Part shown: positions 47,770 through 60,330 of the stretch, one piece after another | How the letters are laid out: every line of letters starts with the position of its first letter | Numbering within the stretch: position 1 is the stretch's first letter | DNA from: Gnetum montanum | Lineage: Eukaryota > Streptophyta > Gnetopsida > Gnetales > Gnetaceae | Assembly: GCA_015680685.1 (NCBI GenBank) | Contig: MNCI01033534.1 | Location: 1-64,000 of the forward strand | Direction: 5' to 3' | DNA: 64,000 nt | The notes under the pieces: model-generated | The model's input: the letters and a program-made list of their open reading frames with translations, nothing else | The model's database searches: none | Told to the model about the DNA's origin: nothing | Position numbers and translations under genes: made by a program

Positions 47770-50045
47770 AAAAATGAAATGGTCCTAGGAGATGGAGCTT
47801 CTTAAAATGCTAAAGGACCATCTCCTACTTCTAGTGCATGTAACTATTATGGTTGAGGCTATGAAGTTTGTGGCTGTCTTGTTGTAGTCAAAACTATTTG
47901 AAAAACATGAAAATCATCCATCAATGCTTTTATATTCTTCTCCTTACTCCATGGATCGTACATGGTCCACACAACATCACTAATGTGGGTCAATACAAGG
48001 ACATCCCACAAATAGGGCATTGTGAGGAACAACTCCTTCACATTAATGAACTACCCTATGAATTATTTATGTTCAATATTAAATGCCTTGATACCATTCT
48101 GTAGTTTTTGTTAGTCACTCATCCTTTGGGCTAGGTTCTCATTTGTTAATTGTTGATTGGTGAAGCATTCTCTGAGAACATCAAGTTCAAAATTTGTTGT
48201 TCCTAGCTTCTGCATTGTCTTCTTGTGATGCTTGAACTTAGCCTCATACAATAAGTACTAGCTTTTTGCCTACTTTTCTAATTCTGAGCTTGGCCTTTTG
48301 ATAGTTAGCATTACTAAGTTTGTGTACCCAAGGTTAACAAGATCCATGTATTCCATCATCTCTTTGATCTGTAGCTCCTTGAGGTGGATCTATGATTTGT
48401 TGTATGTGTTTAGTCCATGGGCTGCTACATGTCGCCTCCCTTGTTGGAGCTATTGAAGGATCTCATTCACCTTTGCCTTCACTTTTTTGATTTCTTTTTC
48501 TTTAATTTCTTTCTACAAGTTGACCTAGTCCTTGTAATGGTTCTTGACACTTTTAAATTTGAGGACCTCAATCTTCTAGGTAGTGATTTCCATTGTAGAA
48601 TTCTAGTGAAGAGCACAGCCCTTCTCCATTGAGAGATTGTGATTTTCTACTATCAACGTTCTCAAATCCATGGTTACGTTGGCAAGCTGCTCCTACTATT
48701 ATCTCATGTATTCAGCCATCTAGTCCTTTTGGAACTCAACATTATGTAGGCAATGATTATCCTTGGTTAGAACAACATTCTCCCAATGAATCTTCAACAA
48801 GTCCTTTTGAATGTTGTATATAGTGGCCTCTACTAAGGACTAGTTGAAGATTGCCAACTCCTTAGTGTATCCAGTGTGTTGAAGTTTAATTTAAAGCTGT
48901 TGAAAAGCTTCATTTCTATTTATAGCTTGGCTAAGTATGGTTGGATCAATGAGGTGAGCTCCTAACTCTATAAGTTATTGATTTTCAAATTGGCTACTTC
49001 AAGTTGGGCATTAGCAATGAAGCACTTGCCCTTAGCCTCCAACAATGTTGAATAGATTGTAGAAATGTCATCCAAAAGATCATGAAGTTTCATCATGGTA
49101 GGAACCTTATCTTTCATCATATCCACCCAAGAGGTATCAGAAGCATATCTAAGTGTGTTATTGAAATAAAAAGCTATTCCTCCCTTTTGCATAGTTTTTA
49201 GATTAGGCACAGAAAGAGGAGCACCTTCCTCCCATGCTTATTTTCTTTAAATTGCTTCTCTATATCAAGATAGATCTACTATGAGAGGTTAATAGGGAAT
49301 TTCATACTTAGAGTGATGCACACATGGGTAGAAAATGTGATCACCTCACTTGACATCACCGTTGAATTGAGATGGTAGGCCACTATCATGAAATATGCAC
49401 ATTCTACCATTGTGAATGCACCATACTCTTTACAGTCAACTTCATAACACCACTAGATCCACTACTTTTTACCTCTATTTCTTGTTGTACTAAGATCTCT
49501 ATTAGATGTTTCCCAATATCAAGCAACCTGAGGACCTCGGAGATGGACTTCACTAGGTATGGAATACTGATGTCCTTAATTTTCATAGTGGCATCTAGCT
49601 ACCTACTGTTCTAGAAGAGATATGTCTCTTTCATGTAGCACTTCCCACTAGACATAATGATGGGCCACATGGGGGAGCTCTGCAACTAAGTTCTAACGTA
49701 TTCTCCAGTGAAGTTTAAGAAGGTACCAAAGTTTAATTCTTGGATAACTAAATGTTGGATATCCTTAGACTTGATTTGCCTAAGGTAGGCTTCAGTCAAA
49801 GTAACCTCAAGGTTCAGCCTTGGTCCTAGTGTCTCATCCTAATGGGTTTTTTCTATTTTAAATTTTAGAATTTGATGAACAAATTCCACTTTGTGCTTCT
49901 TCTAAAGAGGTCCCATTGCATGTGTTTCAGCTACTTACTCCTGGTGTTGTTCTTCTTATTGGCCCCTTCCAGTTCTAGGTTGCTTATCCCTTGGTTGGGA
50001 TGGTACTACCCCCTATCCATGTTGGTTGCTTATTCTAGGTGTCAT
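47770..50045 (-). pseudogene. ORF3 relic of D
   Basis: The ATG at 50043-50045 (ATGACACC) follows TTATAG. The block at 48968-49210 on the minus strand reads FYFNNTLRYASDTSWVDMMKDK. It then runs directly into LLDDISTIYSTLLEAKGKC, whereas in A and B a few hundred bases lie between these blocks, so a central deletion has occurred. The conserved tail, MKELFLTMPYLWDVLVLTHI, is at about 47980-48041. The end is not sharply defined because the stop of the other copies is not conserved. The protein is coiled-coil in character and of unknown function. Confidence 0.65.
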
Positions 50046-50344
50046 CTATAATTACAAGATGACCAAGGATTAGAGTTTGAAGTGTAACATGTAACACTTG
50101 GTTTCCTTGTCTTGAGCAATTCATTACAATTTGACTAAGTTGTAATCATGGCTGATTTAATTATTTTTTTATTATTTTTTTATTTTTTCATTTAAATGGC
50201 TACTAGAGTTTTTTGAAAAGGTTTAACTCTTGTGAATTAATAATTTTAATATTATTCTAGTAGTTAACCCTATGGGAGTTAATAAAATTCAATAAAAATT
50301 TCATCAAAACCTAAGGTTTGTAGCCCCCACAATGTAGAGCTCAC
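50046..50344 (-). other. Apparent intron in the ORF3 leader of D
   Basis: On the minus strand the donor AGAG|GTGAGC has its GT at 50344-50343, and the acceptor AG is at 50047-50046, right before the ATG. The 299-nt interval matches the introns of A and B in position and in several blocks, such as the sequence for ggggctacaaacc just after the donor. Confidence 0.5.
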
Positions 50345-50488
50345 CTCTAATAGCTGTAAGATTGAAGAATGAAGTAAATTAAATAAGCAGTTAGTGAGAT
50401 ATGGGTTTTGGAATGTTTTGGGCTCAGAAAACTACAAAAACCCCTTGGGTATTGGAAAGAAAATGTTCAAAATTGACTAATTGTTGCG

Positions 50489-50580
50489 CTATATATAGCC
50501 AATTTTTGTATTGTGTCAGGGTCACATTGATGTAGGGGTCAAAATTGATAGGATCATGTCGATGTTGTGATAGACATAAA
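50489..50580 (-). promoter_or_regulatory. U3-like internal promoter of D, upstream of ORF3
   Basis: On the minus strand, catcgacatgatc and catcaatgtgacc words match this element's own U3 (catcgatgtgatc near 47455-47475). A CTATATATAG TATA box follows at 50489-50498. The leader from there to 50345 has no ATG. Confidence 0.6.
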
Positions 50581-52080
50581 TTTTTCACTTTCAAAAACCA
50601 AGGAAAAACAAGGAATTTTTGAATAAAATTGGAGTCCAGAGGAAGCGAAAGAAGCCAAGAACATTATGAAATGCATGAAGAGGGCTAGATGATTCATAGA
50701 AAAGGAGATGTCATTCAAAGAATTTTATTGAAGGAGTGCACAACTAGACATAATGAATGTGGAGCATAGAAGGTTTGAATGTGAAAATGTCTCTAAGGGA
50801 TGAAGAACTTAACTAGTCCAACCATGGGGTATGCAAGTGGGTCCTTCACATAGTAGGCTCATGCCTTTAATGCCCTTGCATGCCCTCAAACTAAGGAGTC
50901 CATGGACCCCATGGATGACTAATGGTTGCCATTAGTTGAAGATCAAATATTCATAGAAACTACCAAAAAAATTTGTCTGTATCAAAACAAGACATTGAAA
51001 TGGACATAAGAAATGATAGTGAGGTGAGTTATGAGAAGCATAGGTAAATGAAGTAGAGAATGGAATGGAGTCCCGTATCATAGTCACATGAAGTAATTAT
51101 GAAGGTTATGGTTCATATGACCCAATAATGTCCATCATTAGTTTGAATTAAAAACAACCACTTTTAGTGACTTTGCATTGAAACTCTAAGACCAATCTAC
51201 CCCAACAAGGCATAAGAATATCCCCATAGAACAATCACCATTCCAAAGAGAAAATAAAAGAGAAGCAGAAATTGATATGGTCTTAGTTAGAGGGAGTATT
51301 TAGGCATGGGTAACATATCTTCCTAGTCCCATAACCAATGCTTGTAGCCCATTATTTCATTTAAATGGTGTGCCTTGAATTTGCATTATTGTTTTTTTTC
51401 CTTAAGTTTTTTTATAGAAACCACATCATGCAAAGACATTGTTTCCTATTATTGGTCAACAATGGAATGATGAGAAATCCATGCAAACATTCATGCACCC
51501 AAGAAGGTAGGCAAGTAAAAAGAGCATCAAATCCCCTTGAATTCAAACCCTTGTTTATCCATTTAATCATTTCCAAGTTTGGAAATTACCAAGGTCACAA
51601 ATTCATTACAAGTTTTATTTAAGAAGGGATCTCATACTCCAAAACAAGGGAACACCATTGAGTTTTGTTGATGGGTGGATGATATGGACTCACTTCCTAA
51701 TATAATGAAAAAAAACCATTTTTTAGTTATCAACATTAAAATTCAAAGATAGAATCCAAACATTAGCAATCAAATAACATTATACTACAAATCATCATCA
51801 ATTAGCAGCTACAGTTGCATCAAGTCTTGGAAATAATAAAAAAAATATAAGAAAAGAATAAAATAAATCCAAACCAAATAAAGTAAAATATAGAAGAAAG
51901 TGTAAAATATTTAAGAAAGAGAAAAATGTACTAAAAATAGTGTAAAACAAGAAAAAGTAAAAAAAAAACTAAGGAGCCACATTATTAGATTAGCATGGAT
52001 GGCCATCTCCCCATGACTAAGTTAGAAGGAGGAGATCTAAAAAATTGAGTGCACATGTCCATCCATTGAGGTGCATTAAT
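50581..52080 (-). other. Post-integrase noncoding region of D
   Basis: The region holds the T-rich tract (A-rich on the plus strand, 51830-51970) and blocks shared with A and B, such as those around 51290-51360 and 50820-50880. No coding content is seen. Confidence 0.55.
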
Positions 52081-53330
52081 CATTGGTCCTTTTGTATTAA
52101 TAGAATGGTTTTATTTATTCCATGTTAACTAATAGCTTTTTGTTTGGGCTTTTAGGTTTGTATATTAACATGTTCCCAAAAGGAAAGATTTCATAAATAA
52201 CATAAGGCCCCTTTCATAGAATTTGGAACCTAGTTCTATATGGTATGTGTGTGGGATTCTAGTATAGGACCCTATCTCCTAGTTGAAATTTCACTTTCCT
52301 AATTCTAAGGTCATTTCATTATTTATTAAATGACTTGTGAACCTTGTTAAATAATAGGTCCAACTGTTGGTTCTCATCTAGCATGCTGAGATTCATTACC
52401 TTTTCTTTCTATGCTAGGCTAAGGTCAAGGTCAAGGTCATAGGCAATTGAGAGTGTATAGAGTTCTACTTGGATGGGAAGTGTTGTTAGTTTTCCATACA
52501 CAAGCTCATAGGGGAAGTAACCAACTGGAAGCTTTCAAGTAGAGTGGTATGCCAAAATGACATTATTAAGTTTTGTGCTCCAATCCCTCCTATATTCAGT
52601 AATGGATCTTGTTAGTATTTTTGTTATCTTATGGTTAGTAATCTTTGCTTGACCATTAGCTTGAAGGTGATAGGATGTTATTAATTTATGTTCAACATCC
52701 AAGCATTGCATGAGCTTTTAAAAGGTGGTGCTTGTAAAATGAGTTCTATTATAAAAAATAAGTACACATGAAACTCCAAACCTATTTACAATATGTTGTT
52801 GCATAAATTGATCAGCCATAGAAGATGTCTAATTGGTGATGGCCATCTCTTTTACCCATTTTGTATAGCAGTTAATAGCTACTATGATGTAAACCTTTCT
52901 ATTAGACATGGGAGTGATGGAATCCATGAAATCAATAACCCATATGTCAAAGGGCTTCAGTGGTTGGATCCATTGTTAAGGCCCCTCCATACCAATATTC
53001 ATTCTACCATCACATTGGTAGTGTTCATAGAAGTATACAAAGTGGTGAATGTTCTTAAAAAGTGTTGTTTAATAATACCCTACCATGATGATCTTAATGA
53101 TCATGTGTCTCCTAGGCTAGTGGCCCCCACAAGGACCCTCATGAGCATCTTAGAGCATGCACAGTTGATCATCATTAGGTACACACCATCAAACTATGCC
53201 ATCAGCACACACCTTATAAAGGTATCCATTGATTTCCATGAAGTGTTTTACCTGGTGAAGAAATTATTGTTTTTCCCTATTGTCCCACTCTTGTGGCATC
53301 TCTTAAGTGAGAAGATAAGTGAGAATGCCA
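52080..53330 (-). pseudogene. Integrase relic of D
   Basis: On the minus strand the core reads PFDIWVIDFMDSITPMSNRK near 52900-52960 (first Asp kept). The second acidic position is lost (LIFYNRTHF near 52740) and the Glu is replaced by Lys (AKITNHKI near 52640). The C-terminal region has LPVGYFPYELVYGK near 52500 and KGPYVIYEIFPFGNMLIYKP near 52160-52220. It is inactive. Confidence 0.8.
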
Positions 53331-53429
53331 TTGTGCTAGTTGGTTTCAATGGGCACTTGTTCAATTATAACCCTAGAAAAGAGGATTTCATTAGGAAATC
53401 GATCTAAAAGTGGGCTCTCTTCCTCTTTG

Positions 53430-53970
53430 TTATTTCATTTCAACCAAGATAAGTGGTTAGCAATCATGTTCTCATTTCCCTTATGATCTACCATTTTTAT
53501 ATCAAATTCTAGCAAGATCACTAGCCACCGTATGACATAGGGGCTCACCATTGGCTCATTCATTAGGAATCAAACTACACTATGGTCCACGTGGACAAAC
53601 ATCTCATACACAAGCACATAGTGCTTGAATTTTTCCAAGGTGAACACCACTACCATCAATTCTTTCTCTGTTGTGATGTAGTTTAGTTGTGCATCAACAA
53701 TGCTTTTACTCATACAATCGATATAGTAAGGATGTTTCTAATCGTCCAATTGCTTGTGGAAAGCTCCCAAGGCATAATTGGATGCATTTTTCATTATGTG
53801 AATGGATTTCAATTAATCAAGTGCTTGTATAAATGGGATTTCCATGAGCATTTGCTTAAGTTGCTGGAATGCACATTCACATTCCTTGGTCTAGAAAAAT
53901 GGAGCATCCTTCTTTGTTAGTTCCACCAATAGTTTAGCAATCTTAGAGAAATTCTCAATGAATCACCAAT
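53430..53970 (-). pseudogene. RNase H relic of D
   Basis: Blocks for TKECECAFQQL near 53865-53900, LHHNREN-like text and a PMSYG end near 53530 can be followed on the minus strand in shifting frames. The alignment with A and B supports a single domain. Confidence 0.65.
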
Positions 53971-53979
53971 AGAAGCTAG

Positions 53980-54690
53980 TATGACCAAGGAATGACCTCA
54001 TATCTTTAACTATTTTTGGCTATCAAATAATTCCTTAGATGACCCTTATTTTCCAAGGTCCACCTCAATCCCTTTTTGAGAAATTTTGTGCCTCGACACA
54101 ATGCCTTTCTAGATCATCAAGTGGCTTTTTTTTCCAGTTGAGCCTAAGGTTTATCTCCATACACCTTTTCAAAACTTGCTCAAGGTGGCCCAAGGCTTGC
54201 TTGAATGTAGCACTATAGATGGATAAGTCATCCATAAATACTTCCATCCCACTACCAATTTGTTATTGTAAAATGCTCAAGATAAGTTGTTGGAATGTGG
54301 TAGGGGCATTACATAAGCCAGACAACATCTTTCTATATGTGAAAGTCCCCCAAGAACTTGTGAACATGGTTTTGGCCTAATCCTCTAGTGTTGTCTGGAT
54401 TTGGTTATAGCCACTATAACTATATATAAAGTTGTAGCAATAATGCCTAGAAATAGTGTTCAACACTTAGTTTGCAAATGGTAACAGAAAGTGATCCTTG
54501 TATATTTCCTATGTTAATAGCCTGATGTCAATGCAGACTCTCCATTTTTCACCTTTCTTTGGTACTACCACAAGTGGGCTAATCCAATCACTATCCACAA
54601 TAGAATAGATGAACCCTACCTTGAGGAGTTGTTCAATCTCCTCTTTGATAATCTACTTTAGTTTGGGGTTCAACCACCATTGTGACTACC
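53980..54690 (-). pseudogene. Reverse transcriptase relic of D
   Basis: Minus-strand motifs in order: IEQLLKVGFIYSIVDSDWISPLVVVPKK near 54550-54640, then the KWRVCIDIRLL block, SSWGTFTY near 54345, SGLCNAPTTFQ near 54305, and VFMDDLSIYSATFKQALGHLEQVL at 54170-54241. The catalytic FMDD (54227-54238) is intact, unlike in A and B. Stops elsewhere make it a relic. Confidence 0.83.
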
Positions 54691-54699
54691 TATTTGGTT

Positions 54700-55129
54700 T
54701 AATGGAGGCATCTATGTAGATGAGACGTTTACATATCCTTGGATCAATTTTAGGAAACTCATGATATGACCAAGCAAAGGCTATTGGCCATATTTTAACC
54801 ACCTCCAACAACTTCTTTTTTTGCACAAGAGCAAGGTTATCATTGATAATAACCAGCTTGTCATTTTTCAAAAAAGCATATTCCATTTTGGTTAGTAGAG
54901 CTTTTAACTCAAGGCTCTCTTGTTTAAACCTATTAGGGATTTCCAACTCTTCCCAATTGGTGTCATTAGGTTCATCAGAGAGTTGGCAATGGATCTGTAC
55001 CATCTTGTCCATGCCTTCACTGTAGGCACTTGTTAGGCTTTTCATTTGCTCCATGTTTAATGTTGAGTTACTTTCAAATTTAGCTATTAGCCATTGGGTG
55101 TCCTCTTGTTTTGTGGTTGTTGCATACAA
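54700..55129 (-). pseudogene. Protease-RT connecting region of D
   Basis: The open stretch of 147 codons at 54686-55129 begins MYATTTKQEDTQWLIAKFE and includes MEYAFLKNDKLVIINDNLA and AFAWSYHEFPKIDP. The last part is the beginning of the RT entry region. It is the longest open frame of D and equals 12866-13174 in A. Confidence 0.68.
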
Positions 55130-55309
55130 GCATCTTTGGATTTCTATGACATCTACATACTACTTGAATGCTATGATTTTTGTACTTTTTACTATCTATA
55201 ATTTCCACACATAATGGTACCCTATGTTACTGTACACAATGCATGGATGTGCTTCCTCTCAATTTTTCCAAAATTATTTTCCTTGAAAATTTCCAAGAAG
55301 AAGCTTTTG

Positions 55310-55610
55310 ATTCCTTGCTATGCATCTATTATACTCAACCAAGCTCTTCCCATGATGATTGAAAAGTCCCCCTTACAATTGTCTACTTAGATCACTAGGA
55401 AGTTAGCATGATAGGAAAACTCAAAACTGGTGGTCACAATGTCCTCCATCAATCCTAATGGAATAGTGATGAACTTATCTGCCAGCCCAGAATAAATGTT
55501 TCTCTTATTAAGAGGAGGTAGGTTCCAAGCCTTGTACATTTCATGAGATATCCAATTAACACTAGAACTTGAGTCCAAAAGAGTCTTACAATGCTCATTC
55601 CTAGTAATTT
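55310..55610 (-). pseudogene. Retropepsin (protease) relic of D
   Basis: The active-site region reads LLDSSSSVNWIS near 55555-55590, with Asp present but the loop altered. HEMYKAWNLPPL and FITIPLGLMEDIVTT follow (open 55387-55578). The GRAWL strand is visible as GRAWL near 55340 on the minus strand. Confidence 0.7.
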
Positions 55611-56289
55611 ACAAGTAAATAAGGGGACTCCTAGGATTAGATATTTTCTTGGAAAGGTGGACAACCTTAATCCAATCTATGACTACATGGATCAACATGA
55701 TAGTATGCATCCTAGGAGGCATTTGATTTGAAGGGATCTCGAATGATGTTATAGAGGAGGAAGGACAAGCAAGGTCAACAACTGTAGGTGTCTCTGAGGG
55801 CTTGGTAGGACTATTGATCTAGAAAAATAATTATTTTTAAGGCTTAGCCTCTGAACCAATTGGTTGGGGAGCCAATTTTAAGTTAACAGCCCTTATGGTA
55901 TTTCTCTATTGTAGCTGGGCTAGGATTTCACCCTACATGGATGCAACTAGTCGTAACTAAGTTGAGGATGGAGGTACAGGTGCAAAAGGATGAGAAGGAT
56001 AATATGGAAATGGGGATTTTCCTCTTGAAGATTGTGCTCTATAATACTCAAGAGGGTAGTAGTGGTGTGGAGAGAGGCATGAATAGAAGATTCATGCAAA
56101 GTAATTGGTTTCTCAACATAGTACCCATATAGATTTGGCTATCGATAAGGATACTACTGCCTTTGTGGTGGCATCCACCATGACTGCGGATGCTTCCACT
56201 ACTAGTATTATTCATGATTTTAAGGTGGAGGTCCACTTAGATAATATGCTTGGTGTTGGTGAAACTGCTTGTAGTTGCCTTGAGAATAA

Positions 56290-57482
56290 GGCAACCTCCT
56301 AGGTGCTTTTCTTTTTGCCAATTTAGCATTTAGCACATACATCCTAGGTTCTTATAAGTGTGACACAACTAGACAACATCCCTTAGGATTCTTGTACTGG
56401 CAAATGTCACATCCACCATCATCATCTATCTTAGAATCTATAACCTCTTCAATGGTAGAAGCTTTGCCCATACCCCTTTGATGGGCACGTTTAGCTTTCT
56501 TCATTCTCCTTCAGTCATGACCACTATCTTGCTCTTTGGACTCCTCTACAATTTAAAGAGTGGTTCGGAACCTTTTTTCCAAAGAGTCCCACATTTTATC
56601 TACCTTAACCAATATTTCAGAAATATATTTTTGTACTAGTAAGGTCTTGCATTGCACCACTTCATCAAGTGATGCCTCCCTTGATTTCCCATAACCTTGG
56701 TCTCTATTGTTCCAGTGGAGTTTGTGATCATCATGGTCTCATCCTCTACAGCTTTGGTCAAAGCTAGAGAAGGAAAATGATGAGGATGAAGAAGATGAAG
56801 AGGAATGCGGACTAGTACCAGAACGATACCTACTACTTCATCTCTTTTACTCCTATTCACAATCACCATGTTTATCTTTATTATGGTGGTTACCATTGTT
56901 TCTACCTTGACTTCCTCCTTTGGAGCCTCCATGCTCATTAGACATGTTCTTCCTTGAACTAGGGTTATTTATAGTTGACTATAAATTTTGATTAAGGGCC
57001 CCTTAATCAAAATTAAGGGGAGGTGGGTTAGTGTTTTGAGAACCCCCAGAGAAGGAATCCTCTTCTTCATTTTGGCCTAGCACGAATAAGGGGTTTGTGA
57101 ATTGCTTGTCCTTCGATGCTTCGTAGGACACCTCCATTTGCTAATCTTTTTTCTATTGTATGTTTATGGGATGATAATCTTGATAGTCATGATCTTCCAC
57201 AATGTATTCAACATTGAGCCCTTGAATACCCAATCTCATGATATTATTGAGCAACATCCTAGGAACCAATTGATTGGGCAACAACATAATGTTGCTCTAC
57301 ATGTTCCTCCACCACATCTATTCATCCTAGTGTAGGATGAAGGTGAAGTTAGGAATATAGTCATTTAGATGAGAATAGACCACTTTGCATTGCTAGGACA
57401 CATGTGGTTTTGGGCCTTCCTATCTTTGATTGAAAGTATGCTCAAGCAATGGTAGAGATTCTTTCCTATGGGAAGAAGCCAT
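56290..57482 (-). pseudogene. gag relic of D (capsid-like domain deleted)
   Basis: The minus-strand ATG at 57480-57482 (MASSHRKES) starts the N-terminal domain with YIPNFTFILH near 57330-57360. The Ser/His-rich linker follows (SPHSSSSSSS-like, 56760-56830). Near 56690 it is joined to the region EASLDEVV, which in B lies about 750 bp farther on, so the capsid-like domain is missing. The cysteine motif CDICQYKNPKGCC...H is at about 56365-56415. TAG on the shared codon is at 57327-57329. Confidence 0.75.
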
Positions 57483-57608
57483 ATTAGTTTTAAAGAAAAT
57501 AGTTTGCTTATATCATTATATTATGTGATGATTTCAACTTTATGGTTTGTTATAACGTCATTATATACTTTTACTAACTCCTAGGTAGTGCACATCGTTA
57601 ACTAAAAG

Positions 57609-57626
57609 TCCCCAAAAATGGTGCTT
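57609..57626 (-). promoter_or_regulatory. Primer-binding site of D (decayed)
   Basis: On the minus strand AAGCACCATTTTTGGGGA lies next to the LTR end. It keeps about 12 of 18 positions of the tRNA-Asp complement, and the first two bases are changed. Confidence 0.55.
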
Positions 57627-57627
57627 A

Positions 57628-58483
57628 TGATAAGCAGCAAGTAGTCTCGACACTGTACCATGTGAATCACCAGCATTTGCTAAGTGATCCAATCAAATTC
57701 TGAAAACTTTAGCAATCTAAGTACACTTTGCCTAGGCAACGAATTTCAAAGATGTGATCATTGTCTTCCCAATTCCACTTGTGATGTGTAATGATACGAT
57801 TAAGTGTAACTGAGGCATATGGTTTTTATCATTTTTAGGTTTTTTATTTAATTCAGCTAAATGTTGAAAATAAAGTAATTAAATTTTTAATTACTATAAT
57901 AACTAATTAGTTCTTTAACTAATCCTAACATAATCATTAATTCCCATTTATTTTACACAGCCTGAACACGTTGCAATGCTACTGGGTTGCCAAGAGTTAA
58001 GCACTACTACGATTACCAAGCATTAATCGTATGCTAAAGTTGATTGTACTAATGTATATTAATTATTTGAATTCAATTAATTACTTAAATTCTTGAATAT
58101 AAATTTCATGAACAATAAATTCAGTAAAGAAAATATTATGCTAATTCCAAGTGCTATAAGGTTTATCATGAAAGCTTATCTTTATTTCTGTTCAAATCAA
58201 GATGTCCAAGTACATGGATGCTTGAATAAAGATCCGTACACTTGTCACTCCTACTGTAGGCATTAGAAAAAATTCTAACACTAGAACAAAAAAATACGAG
58301 TTTGGCTAAGCTAACGATCAATGAATTCCATAAATGCAACAAGTGCACTGATTTATATTGGTAAGACTAGACACTCCATTGATGTGTATGCTTAGATGCA
58401 TGAACCATGCGTTGACGTGTACGTGTCGACAAGATCACACTGATGTGTATGCATCAATGTGGTCAAATCATGATGACTCATCA
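57628..58483 (-). repeat. 5' LTR of D
   Basis: On the minus strand it begins TGATGAGTCATCATG and ends GCTTATCA. The U3 array lies at 58380-58470, a TATA-like tataaatc near 58350, and the polyadenylation signal near 58180-58230. The U5 repeats (caacccagtagc, gcttggtaatc) are at 57965-58030. It is the full-length partner of 46838-47525. Confidence 0.82.
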
Positions 58484-59240
58484 TACTTCAATGTTTGAAG
58501 TCCTTGAGAAACCTCTTTCTTTGGATCATTATCTTTGAGATTTACTTTTTTAGCATAAAAACATGAAACACAAGGTTTATATTTATGAAATAAAAGGTAA
58601 ACTAAAGTTTATGAAAATGAAAATGAAATGAAGTTTTATTACATACAAAGACCCATAGGATCTATTGGATAGATATTACATTTTTACAAAAAATAAAAAT
58701 GGACTCTACAAATTGACCAAGCACCAATAGTGACATTGAAAATAAATAATATAAGATTTTTGCTATAACATTATAATGCTATCTCAAATGGGTAGTCATA
58801 GAACAAGAAAGAAACACATGTAACTCATCTTAAAGGGCTTCTAATTTTTATAAACTACAAATGCACTCTTCTCAAGGGAGTTAAATCCATCTTCTACTTT
58901 CAATCTTAAGATGATAAAAACTTAAGCAAAGCTTGCTGATAACATTCCAATACTTGATAGGAATAGTAGTTAAGAGATAGTGAGCTTCTATATTTAGTTT
59001 ATTAAATCTAATGTGATGTAAATAAAATTATCTCTTGCCTTCCATATTATCTCAAATATGTGTTAAAACCTTGTATTTAATTAGTTGGAAAATATGCTTA
59101 AGATTTTGTTGCACGTCCTCCTAAGAGATATTTCATTTTTTCAACATTATGTCCCTTGAAAAGACCAATAACAATCTCATGAATCTTTAAGAACTACTTT
59201 AGAGAATTTGTATTGCATTGAGATATATAAGTTATGACTA
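58484..59240 (-). pseudogene. Possible 3' end of LINE ORF2 (weak)
   Basis: The region downstream, in minus orientation, of the LINE RT relic has patches that could correspond to the C-terminal region of the same family, for example around 59040-59110. They are too decayed for a firm call. Otherwise it is AT-rich DNA. Confidence 0.3.
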
Positions 59241-59259
59241 TATATAATAAACTAACATA

Positions 59260-60330
59260 AGGTTGTTGCTTCTAAATATAATAAATCATATTCACATAAT
59301 AACATTGAGTAATGTGTTTGCATCTTCACCTTTAACTCATTGACAAAAAAATTTTTATCCTCTTTTAATATCTTTTCAAAGTTAAGCATTGAGTTTAAGT
59401 CTTCAAACAATACATCCATAGAACACAATAGGATAGATGATAGTTTGAAAAATTTGTTTTATGACTTTCCAAGCCTAGAGGCCTAAATCCTTGCATTTGT
59501 TTATGAAAGCCTACAGAACCTTGAAGCCTCTTAATGTACATTTTGCACATGTAATTTTTCATATAAATGAGACCCAAATATTTAAAAGAATCTACTATTT
59601 GCACATTGGTTACTCCAAAATGAAAGCTATGAGTGTATGCCTTGAGATGCACAAGCTATTAGTGAATGTAATAAATTGTCATAAGGCTTTTGTTTCTAAA
59701 GGTAATAAATCATATTCATATAATAACATTGAGTAATTTGTTAGCATCATAACCTTTAACTCATTGAGAAGAAGAGTTTTTTATACTCTTTCAATATCTT
59801 TCCAAAGTTTAACACAGGGTTTAGGTTCCCAAACAATACATTCATATAATACAATATGATAGATGATAGTTTAAAAATTCTATTTTATGACTCTCTAAGC
59901 CTAGAGCCCTAAATCCTTGCATTTGTTTATGGAAGCATATAGAACATTGAAATCTCTTGCTATTTTTTCCTTAATGAAATTTTCCCACATGTAATTCTTC
60001 ATATAAATGAGACATAAATATTTGAAAGAATATACTATTTGCACATTAGTACTTCGAAAATGGAAGTTATTACAATTATTCTTTACACCCCAGATCATCA
60101 ATTTGGTTTTATCTACATTCACTTGAAGATTAGATGAACAACAATAATTTTCTAAAATTTACAATGTGTTTTGCATAGCTTTTATAGTTGTGGATATTAA
60201 GGAAACATCATCTACATATACAAGAAGATTCATTGCTTGGGATTTAATTTTGATAGCATAACTATCTTGCCTAGTGCACATTCATTCTTGCATTTCATTA
60301 AGACCAAAGAGAGTTGGAAAAAGAGTTCGA
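59260..60330 (-). pseudogene. Non-LTR retrotransposon (LINE) reverse transcriptase relic
   Basis: On the minus strand the motifs PTLFGL (near 60310), LLVYVDDVSLIS (near 60190-60230, the YxDD catalytic box) and VNVDKTKLMIWG (near 60090-60120) lead to STNVQIVYSFKYLCLIY and then KDLGL. The second block, 59395-59652, repeats FGVTNVQIVDSFKYLGLIYMKNYMC and extends to SYCVLWMYCLKT, the end of the RT thumb. This is the pattern of plant LINE-type RT. The two blocks arise from an internal tandem duplication of about 420 bp. Confidence 0.7.
59266..60110. repeat. Tandem duplication (~420 bp x 2) within the LINE relic
   Basis: The unit beginning cttctaaatataataaatcatattcacataataacattgag at 59266 recurs as tttctaaaggtaataaatc... 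at 59689. The similarity continues for about 400 bp, through caatacatcca, tgactttccaagcctagag, catgtaatttttcatataaatgagac and ctactatttgcacatt. The second copy has about 15 extra bases near 59960. Confidence 0.75.

Larger units (their letters stand above)
46838..58483 (-). mobile_element. LTR retrotransposon D (Ty3/gypsy, Athila/Tat-like), inverted
   Basis: The element is 11.6 kb and reads right to left: 5' LTR 57628-58483, PBS, gag, PR, RT, RNase H, integrase, post-integrase region, internal promoter and intron, ORF3, PPT, truncated 3' LTR. Coding parts are close to A and B. The 3' LTR has lost about 185 bp at its U5 end where it meets the C2 LTR, so no target duplication can be checked. Gag lacks most of its capsid-like domain and ORF3 lacks a central part. 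The RT active-site motif FMDD is intact. Confidence 0.85.

Noticed and set aside
52793-53407. A 204-codon plus-strand ORF, the longest in the window
   Set aside because: It is antisense to the integrase of D, which reads clearly on the minus strand. No independent domain is visible.
56636-56938. A 100-codon minus-strand ORF as a separate gene
   Set aside because: It is an alternative frame of the Ser/His-rich linker of D gag.
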